A DNA stretch of 64,000 nt from Kitagawia praeruptora (lineage: Eukaryota; Streptophyta; Magnoliopsida; Apiales; Apiaceae): contig CM075344.1 of NCBI GenBank assembly GCA_037693485.1, positions 21,970,501 through 22,034,500 on the forward strand, read 5' to 3'. This document shows positions 55,995 to 64,000 of this stretch, one piece after another; position 1 is the stretch's first letter; each line of letters opens with the position of its first letter. The position numbers and the translations under genes were made by a program. Under the pieces are notes generated by a model. It was given only the letters and a program-made list of their open reading frames with translations. It did no database searches and was not told the origin of the DNA.

Positions 55995-57818
55995 ATGGGA
56001 TCTTTAAACTCGGAACATTCTGGTTCTATCAATTCTGAGGAATTCTCTCAATTCATAGGTCACAATTATGTTGCTCCAGCTTGGCCTGTTGCTCTGTTAC
56101 CTCGATTTGAAGAGGATTTTACTTCAGTCCCTGTCATGGATCCACCTCTATCCCCCCGGACATTGCAACGGGTAAGAGAACAAACTCAACTAATTCTTAA
56201 TGATGGAACAGTACAGAATGTTACTGGCCCCGTAGATGCAGCTTCATCACTAGCATCACATGGTGGCTCAAATGATAAAATTACTTCACCTATGGAAGTA
56301 ACCTCTGGAATGGCACAACCGGCAAATGAGTCAAATAAGCCTCTTCATCAAGCTGCTAACACACATGTTATTGCTCAACCTTTTGCTATTAAAGAACAGT
56401 TACAAAATGCGTTACATGTTAATATGGAGGAGGGTGAATTGCGACCTCCAATAGAACCAAATCAGACCAAAGTAACCTGGAGCACTGTTGTAGCTCAGAA
56501 TGTTGTTAATCCTACTCTTAGTCTTGCAATTGATAATGAGCCAATCATCAATTATCATGAGGATGGCTCTGCATCGGTCAAATTTTCTCGAGAATTCTTG
56601 GTCCAAGCTCAGAAAAAGTGGGAAACAAGTATCATCAGACATTTTATTGGAGGAAATTTCGCCTTTAAATTTGTCCGAGAACAAGCTCAAAAGATTTGGA
56701 AAAATAACGGATTAACTGGTGTCTTTTATAGTTCCAAAGGCTACTATACGTTTCGCTTTAGCACGATGGAAGAGAGGAATAAGGCATTAAATCTGAATGT
56801 GGTTCAAATAGTGGGGAAAACTCTATACTTGATGCCTTGGATGGAAGGCTCCAAATTTAAACGGAACGTGGTGGATAAAGTCCCTTGCTGGATACGTTTG
56901 GTGGAGGTCCCATACTCACTATGGTCTAAAAACAGTTTATCCTCTATTGCTCGTGCGATTGGCCGCCCACTAAGATTTGATGAGGCGACCACTAGGTTTC
57001 AGCCTTTGAAATACGCAAATGTGCAAGTTGAGCTTTCATACACTTCTCCAAGACCCGACTTTGTTTGGGTTAATGTTCTGAATGTTGATGGTGTTGAAGA
57101 AAGGGAGCGAGTTGAGGTCCAATATTCTCAAATGCCATACTCTTGCAGTTTATGTCAAGCATTTGGTCTCTCTTTGGCCAGGTGCATAAACAATCCTAAT
57201 AGAGTTAACAAAAAACAAAAAATGGCTTAAAATAGAGATAAGAATGATGGGGCTTCCGTTTTAACAGCTACGCATGTGTCACCTAAGAAAGCAGAGTACC
57301 TAAGTAACATGGAGATGGTACCATATACAATTGGGAAGTTCTATGGATGTGATGTAGTCATGGATGATGATGATGTTATAAAGGAGTTGGATAGGAATGA
57401 CAATCTAGAGGAATTCGATAAAATTCCAATGTCAATTGTTTTACATGATGCTTCTGTCGACATCCATGAGGAGAAATGTGATGATGACAATATGGTTAAC
57501 GAAATGGAACCACTCGCTTTTGCAAACGGGTTTGAGGTCCTATCTTATATGGCTGAAGAACAGATTAAAGATCCCATCAATATTTCAGATAACAAACGAA
57601 AGAAAGGTGAGTCATCAACAAGTTCACAAGCTGGAAATGAAACAGATACAACTGTACACTCTTTAGTTATTGATCTTACAGCTCTGAAAAGGTCGGGCAT
57701 CCCTAGGCCACCAAATAAAAAAGATAAAGCAACGGTCGATAAGAATGGATTCATACAGGTATCCTACAAGCGAAGCCCCGAGTTGGCAGGTCTGTCAACA
57801 ACCTCCAAACGTCTCTAA
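55995..57818 (+). pseudogene. LINE ORF1 (DUF4283 / zinc knuckle), one premature stop
   Basis: The first in-frame ATG is at 55995. The frame stays open to a TAA at 57228-57230 and resumes to 57818. The middle matches DUF4283 ('FIGGNFAFKFVREQAQKIW', 'VFYSSKGYYTFRFS', 'VDKVPCWIRLVEVPYSLWS'). The zinc knuckle reads CSLCQAFGLSLARC, where the usual histidine is leucine, so nucleic-acid binding is probably impaired. The final TAA overlaps the ORF2 ATG as TAATG, a stop-restart arrangement. Confidence 0.82.
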
Positions 57819-60800
57819 TGAATTTCGCCTCATGGAACGTTAGAGGCTTGAATAAGAGCACTCATCAACGTGAGCTCATTAACTTAATCATCTCTATCAA
57901 TTCTCTTTCTTTTATTGGTTTACTGGAAACAAAAGTTAAGGAAAAACATTCGGTGGTTGTTTCAAAGAAGATTAAAAGATCATGGAAGTGGTTATTTAAT
58001 TATGATCATCACTATAATGGACGTGTCTGGGTAGGCTGGGATCCTTCTGTATGGCATGTCACTCTCTACACTAAATCTGCTCAACATATAACTTGTTTTG
58101 TTACGTTTCTTGAGAAGAGTATAACTTTTATGGTGACCTTTGTTTATTCTTATAATGAGGCCCATAATCGTGTCTCTCTATGGCAACACATAAATTCTCT
58201 CAGCTCTACCAGTTTACCTTGGTGCTGTTTAGGGGACTTCAATTTTGTGCTCAGTATTAATGAAATTCGTGGGGGTAGGGAACATTGGACCCCTGGAATG
58301 CAGGCTTTCAAGGACTGTCTCTCTACTGCCGGCCTTGCTTCAATTAGTACAGTGGGGGATCTCTTCACCTAGACTAATAAACGTTCATCTGATCCGATCC
58401 TCAAGCGTCTTGATAGGGTGGTTGGTAATGGATCGTGGATCAATACTCATACAGAAGGGTATGTGGTGGTTAAGAATAGGAGCATAATGGATCACAATCC
58501 TCTTCTATTGTCTATGCCTATGGAAATTGATCGCTACAGTAAACCTTTCCAATTTTATAATTTCATGATTGATCTCCCTGAATTCCTTTCGACTGTCGCA
58601 AGGGCATGGAATTCTATTGTCTTGTTTGGAGACCCTATGGCGATTCTGTGTAGGAAGCTTAAGGCTGTAAAACAAGCATTAGTGACTCTTAATAAAAAGC
58701 ATGGTAATCTGCAATCGAATGTGCAAGTAGCTCGTGATAATCTAGCTACAATTCAAGACAATCTTGTTATTGCACCTTCGGATGATTTATGTGCTAATGA
58801 AACTGCTCTTATTGATAAGCTAAATCAGGCTCTCTCACAGGAGGAGTCTTTACTTCAAAAATCCAGGGTGAAATGGTTATCAAAAGGAGATGGTAATAAC
58901 AGATTTTTTCACAATCAATGCAAATCAAACTGGAACAATAACAAGGTGTTAGCTTTGTTCAATCAGTCGGGACAGTTGTTGCATGGTCAAAGAAAATGTG
59001 TAAAAATTGCTGTGGATTATTATACGGATTTTTTAGGAACTCCACAAACTCCAACTCCAATTACAGGGAACGATAACATTCTGGATGGTATTGTTTGTCC
59101 CACTCTCACTCAAGCCCAGGCTGTGAACCTTGTAGCTCATGTTAATAGAGATCTTATTTATGTAACGTTAAAGAAGATGGGTAAGAACAAGGCCCCAGGC
59201 CCGGATGGATTTAATGCTGAATTTTTCCTGGCAACATGGGAAATTGTTGGTCAGTGTTTTTGCGATGCAGTACTCTCTTTATTCAATGATCTCAACATAC
59301 ATAAAGGGATAAACTCCACAAATGTTGCTCTTATTCCTAAGGTGCCTACCCCTGCTCATATGCGTGATTTCAGACCAATCTCTTTATGCACTGTTGCTTA
59401 TAAGTGTATCTCTAAAATAATTGCTACTCGGCTCAAATCTGTTTTGCCTGGTCTTATTGATATTGCTCAGTCAGCTTTTATTCCCGGTAGAATTATTTCT
59501 GACAATATTCTACTAGCTCAGGAGTTATTCCATGGTTATGATAGAGAATCAGGGGCATCAAGATGTGCCTTGAAACTGGATCTTCAAAAGGCTTTTGATT
59601 CGGTTATATGGGACTTCATTTCCGCTACTCTTCATCAAATGCATTTCCCGCCTCGTTTCATAAGTTGGATTCGTTTATGCATTTCTGGAGCCATGTACTC
59701 TGTAAAGCTCAATGGTATGATCCATGGTTACTTTAAGGGCACAAGAGGTATCCGTCAAGGAGACCCAATGTCACCTTACATATTTTTCTTATGCATGAAT
59801 GTTCTTTCTCAAATGTTGAAACCAAAACCTATTGAGTTTAAACATCACTGGCGCTGTAAAGAGTTGGATCTTAGCCACTTGTTCTTCGCTGATGACGTTC
59901 TCTTCTTCAGTCATGGAGATCGAATTTCTATCACTCATATCATGGACTCTGTCCATAGGTTCTCTCAGATGAGTGGTCTGGTACCTAGTGCTTAGAAAAG
60001 TATTAATCTTTTCTGTGATTGTTCTACTTCTCTTCTGAATTGGTTTGATGACAGGTTTGGAATTCCTCGAGGTAGCCTTCCTATTCGTTTTCTAGGGGTT
60101 CCCCTTATTTCTTCCCAAATGTGCATCAACGACAGCTTGCCTCTGATTGAGAAGCTCACTAGTAGAATCCATGTATGGACTTCGTTCTTTTTGTCTCTTG
60201 CAGGTAGGGTTCAACTGATCAAGTCTATTCTATTTGCCATGCAAGCCTTCTGGTCAAATCACTTCATGCATCTTACCAAATGCTATACATGAAACTGTTC
60301 AATCTATGCTAACCAGATTCATATGGAAAGGTAACATAGATAATAAAGGGGGTGCAAAAATCGGTTGGAAAACTATCTGCTTGCCTAGAACGGAAGGTGG
60401 ATTAGGTTTGAAGGACACATCTGAATGGAACAAAGCCCAAATTATTCGACATCTTCTCAAAATCATTAATCACTCTCCATCTTTGTGGGCATCTTGGATT
60501 AATAAATCAATCCTTAAGCGTAAGCATTTCTGGGCTATGAACATACCTTCTGACTGCTCTTGGATATGGAAGAAAGTCTTGAGATTACGTACTTTGGCCC
60601 TTCAATTTGTTACATACTCGATTGGAGATGGCACGACAATATCCCTATGGTTTGACCCATGGTGGAATAGTTCATGCCTTGCTAAATTGCCGACTGCACC
60701 TATCATCTCTCAGTGTAGTATGTCTGATAAGGCCCTAGTTCATGATATTATCAGTTCGGGCTCCTGGTGCCTTCCACGAACAAATCACAGACACCACCAT

Positions 60801-61445
60801 ATAGACCCTGTCCTATTAAATTGGTTGCATAACTTCACATTTTCAGGGTTTGACCTACACTCTCGGGATGTCATTCTTTGGAATGGAATGGACACTCGAA
60901 AGGTAAAACCTTGGCACATTTGGGATAGTATCAGACACCGTAGTAACCATGTTGTATGGTTTCAAGCTGTGTGGCACCAACTCAAGATCGAACGGTACGC
61001 TCATCACCAATGGCTCTTAAGCCACGGGAGACTCAACACTCTAAATCGCCTTGCTAGATTTGGTATTGTTCTAGATCAACAATGCTTCTTATGTGTTGGA
61101 GGTCGAGAAACTGATACTCATCTCTTTTTGTCTTTCTCGTACAATAGACATGTCCTTGGTTTGATTTTTGCAACCTTCAACCTGGGCATCATTGGCTATA
61201 CTTGGACGCAGTTTCAGCAATGTATTCTTCATATACAAGATGGAGATAAAAGAAGATTAATTTTTCTTATGGTTCAAATCTACACTTACTTCATTTGGAG
61301 AGAACGAAATGCTCGGAAACATGATAAAGGAGTCCTTGATCCGAAGTTTCTTTGGAAGGTTATCATGGACGACACTAGAGCAAAACTTGCTTCATCTAGA
61401 TGGTTCTCAAATATTGTTGTAACTAGGCCTGAGTTAAGAGTCTGA
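57818..61445 (+). pseudogene. LINE ORF2 (endonuclease, reverse transcriptase, zf-RVT), broken
   Basis: Endonuclease: 'SWNVRGLNKSTHQREL', 'GLLETKVKE', 'CLGDFNFVL', interrupted by TAG at 58370-58372. Linker: 'KWLSKGDGNNRFFH'. Reverse transcriptase: 'NKAPGPDGFNAEFF', 'DFRPISLC', 'LDLQKAFDSV', 'GIRQGDPMSPYIF' and the catalytic 'LFFADDVLFF'. A second TAG is at 59993-59995. The frame shifts near 60250-60290. The C-terminal part (to 61445) has 'RTEGGLGLKDTSEWNKAQII', 'LWFDPWWN' and zf-RVT 'CFLCVGGRETDTH'. Both nonsense codons look like TGG to TAG changes. All domains are present, so few mutations separate it from an active copy. Confidence 0.88.
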
Positions 61446-61585
61446 TGTTTGTTTGCTTATTGCTTTCTTTCTATCTTCAATCCTAACAGATTGATAATAG
61501 TTAGTTTCTCTATGACTTGTCATAGTGCTTGGGTTATCCCGTTGTATATTTTCTATTAATATATTTAATTTAGCAAAAAAAAAAA

Positions 61586-62191
61586 GAAAACTAAAAAGGA
61601 GACATGTTTTAGGTGAAAAAGGTAATCGATTAGTTTATAGTAATTATAATTTAATTTATGTTATTTTACTAAATTAAATTGCTCGTAGTGTCTTTAGATA
61701 GTGGGAAATTAATGTTACTCGTGATATTTCTAGAAAAAAAGAATTTTAATTTTGAAATATGGAAAAGATGATACGTTTTAGCTGAAAAAAGTAATCGGTA
61801 ATTATTAGTATTACAATATTATTATTTTAATTTATTAAATAGAATCACCCATGATATAATTGGAAAAAGATATATTTTAGTTATAGAATGGAGAAAATGT
61901 AACATGTCTTAGCTAAAAAAGGTAATTGATTACTTAATAGTAATTGTCGTGATTTAACTTGAAAAATAGAGGTCTTAGTTAACTTGAAAAATAGAGGTCT
62001 TAGTTAGAAAAATTAAAAAAAAACATGTTTTATACGTACACTTCAATTTTACAAAATAACTAGTCTATATATTAGCGTAGTTTCAGAAAACTATTTTTAA
62101 TAATTCATAAATATTAGTAGGAAATCTTGGAATCATACATATAATTTATGCATAATGATATTAGTTAGAAAATTTTCAAGCACATAACAAA
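61586..62191. repeat. AT-rich dispersed repeat, right side of LINE
   Basis: Continuation of the 55.1-55.8 kb repeat ('aaaaaggtaatcgattag', 'aaataaa'-rich). A 27-bp near-tandem duplication ('acttgaaaaatagaggtctt') is at about 61957-62005. Confidence 0.5.
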
Positions 62192-62193
62192 TA

Positions 62194-62517
62194 CTCCCTC
62201 CGTCCCACTGGGATCTTTACGTTCCTGGTGGGCACGGAGGATAAGACAAGTGGGTATAAAATGGGTGTAATATTGTTAAAATAAATGAAGTAGTGGATAT
62301 AATAGTAATTTTATTGTTAAAATAAGTGAAGTAGTGGGTGTAATAGTGATTTTATTGTTAAAATAAGTGAAGTAGTGGGTGTAATAGTGTAAAGTATTGT
62401 TAAAATAAGTGAAGTAGTGGGTGTAATAGTGTTAAAACTTACTATTTTGGGAATGTAAAGAAATGAATGGGACGGCCCAAAATAGTAAGTGTAAAGAATC
62501 CATTGGGACGGAGGGAG
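62194..62517. mobile_element. Stowaway MITE with internal tandem repeats
   Basis: CTCCCTCCGTCCC ... GGGACGGAGGGAG with TA duplications (62192-62193, 62518-62519). The centre holds about four 'aagtgaagtagtgggtgtaa' units. Confidence 0.85.
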
Positions 62518-62519
62518 TA

Positions 62520-64000
62520 AAACTTTTATGATATTAAAACAAATTCTAAATTAAATTTTGAAACTAAACAAATATTTTAAAAAAATTTCAAGCATTATTT
62601 AATGAATGGTAATATTAAATTTTAATAAGTTTTAGAAGGAAGAAAAAGAAAATCAAGACACAAATTTTAATTTTAAAGAAAACATTGATAGCTATTTTTA
62701 GAATTTTATTTTAAAAATTGATTCAAACAATTTATTTGAATTATTAGTTGAAAAAATACGCTCAAAATATATCTAAAATTTTAACAATTTTGAAAAAATC
62801 ATAACCATAAAAATTAGCGATTATAATTATAATATGATAATTATTTTTATGATAAAAATATACAAATATTAAATATAACTAAATAACGTTCTTAAAATTC
62901 GACACCCCTCTCATACCATGCATGTTCAAAAATAGTGTAATAATTTACTTAGTTAGAATATTAATCTAATCCGTCACAATTTATTGGAAGAACGGATGTA
63001 CAATTTCTTTATCGATTTAATCGATCGAGAAAAGGATCATGTTGATTTAGTTTAATAAAATTGGTCACATCTTATTTGTAATTTACTCATGTGCAAAATT
63101 GTAAATCTCTAGATTTTCCTTGTGTAGCAATTTTAGAAGTTATTAATCGAAAAAATTTACTTACTTTCATAACTAATCATGATTTACACGATTTCCATGA
63201 CAACTAATAAAGAATTTTTTAAAACGTAACGTCGTCTATCGTTCAATCGCTTGAAAAAAATGCAATCATCTTAAATGAGAAATAGAAAATGACACAATAT
63301 ATGTAATTTTACGTTGTCATGCATCTTGCCTGAAACTGTTTTTATTTTCTATAGATAATAATATTAAATGCAATCAAAAAATTAATTCAAAAAATTCAAA
63401 AAAAAGACAACTCAAGGAAAATACATTGAAGCCGTTCCAAGCCTTTTCGAGCTTTCTGTCTTCAGCTATTTACCATATTTTAATTCTAATTTTAGTTGTA
63501 TATCTAAATTTTTGATAATTTAAAAAAAATCATAAACATACAATATTATTTCTTCACAATCTAATAGAATAACAGGGTATAATTTCATCATCGATCTAAT
63601 CGGTCGAGAACGGGATCGAGTTGATTAAATCTACTATCTACTATATATATAATAGTGCAACATGTCACAATTTATTCAATATAATTTACCTTTATACCCC
63701 TTATAATGATATATTATGAAAAAACATAGAAAATGTAGGCATTGCTAAGGATTGAACCATGACATAGCAATACAAATGTCATTAAGTTGTCCACTACAAC
63801 CATTAAACTACACATGTTTTTGATTAAATAGTAGAATTCATTATTTATATCCATCAAAGTTTTTTCATGATTTTTTATTCAAGAATCAAGATGGAATGAA
63901 TGTTTCACTTCTCATGCTATTCTTTATTGATTTTGTTAATTTATGTCTTTGTATATACATAAATTTACATGTCTACTCTAATAATTTCTTATTTTATTTC
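62520..64000. other. AT-rich, no gene seen
   Basis: Two imperfect copies of a phrase built on 'cgatctaatcggtcgagaa' occur near 63015 and 63590. 63726-63820 on the minus strand has a weak tRNA-like A/B-box pair ('tttaatggttgtagtgg', 'ggttcaatcc'), like the module in the 35.4-kb Helitron. 'tctactatatatataatag' near 63637 could be the 5' end of another Helitron running off the window. Confidence 0.35.

Larger units (their letters stand above)
55800..61585 (+). mobile_element. Near full-length plant L1-type LINE
   Basis: ORF1 (DUF4283-type) and ORF2 (endonuclease, reverse transcriptase, zf-RVT) are in order, followed by a short UTR and an A-rich end at about 61575-61585. 'gaaaa(t/c)taaaaaggag' at 55754-55769 and 61586-61601 may be the target duplication, though the host repeat also contains similar text. 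One nonsense codon in ORF1, and two plus a frameshift in ORF2, silence it. Confidence 0.85.

Overview
This is a stretch of plant nuclear DNA, almost certainly from a eudicot. It holds intron-containing genes with GT..AG junctions, a DMS3-type RNA-directed DNA methylation gene, a germin-like protein (GLP) cluster, and most plant transposon classes (Ty1/copia, Ty3/gypsy, plant L1 LINE, CACTA, hAT, Mutator-like, PIF/Harbinger, Stowaway, Helitron). Base composition is AT-rich and reading frames are sparse. The species cannot be named from the sequence alone. Every functional assignment rests on motif recognition by eye; no database search was run.

Layout. (1) Positions 1-4.37 kb, minus strand: a DMS3-like gene, seven exons visible with consistent reading phase, running off the left edge. 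(2) 4.4-16.2 kb: transposon debris. It includes a gutted gypsy element with nested MITEs, a perfect 272-bp tandem duplication, a small Mutator-type MITE, and at 12.1-15.8 kb an LTR retrotransposon whose interior is largely replaced by pieces of host genes (kinesin-5, HSP101/ClpB, HSP70, PPR) between a gag-like start and a gypsy chromodomain end. (3) 16.7-23.0 kb: a complete-ended CACTA element carrying pieces of a LysM receptor kinase and an HMG-box gene on one strand, plus a 10 x 176-bp array. (4) 23.8-32.6 kb: a second CACTA element with an intact six-exon TNPA-like gene, a DUF4216 transposase remnant, amplified tRNA-like modules and subterminal palindromes. (5) 32.7-54.7 kb, minus strand: the GLP cluster. 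GLP1 is destroyed: the second CACTA lies in its 3' UTR, a LINE-bearing repeat block replaces part of its interior, and a Helitron sits between TATA box and start codon. GLP2 is intact except for a 12-C run that shifts the frame. GLP3 is intact. A short GLP tail at 16.4 kb is a fourth relic. (6) 41.5-49.4 kb: a copia element between GLP2 and GLP3, itself split by an LTR element with almost no interior and by a Stowaway MITE. (7) 49.9-55.1 kb: MITEs and GLP3. (8) 55.8-61.6 kb: a nearly full-length LINE with a few inactivating mutations. (9) 61.6-64 kb: AT-rich repeats and a Stowaway.

Only three transcription units look able to make full proteins: the DMS3-like gene (partial here), GLP3 and the TNPA-like gene inside the second CACTA. 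GLP2 might be a fourth if its C-run is a sequencing artefact. The GLP copies share exon structure, TATA position and flanking sequence, so they are tandem duplicates at different stages of decay. The most unusual content is gene capture by two mechanistically different elements within 11 kb: an RNA-mediated LTR element and a DNA-mediated CACTA.
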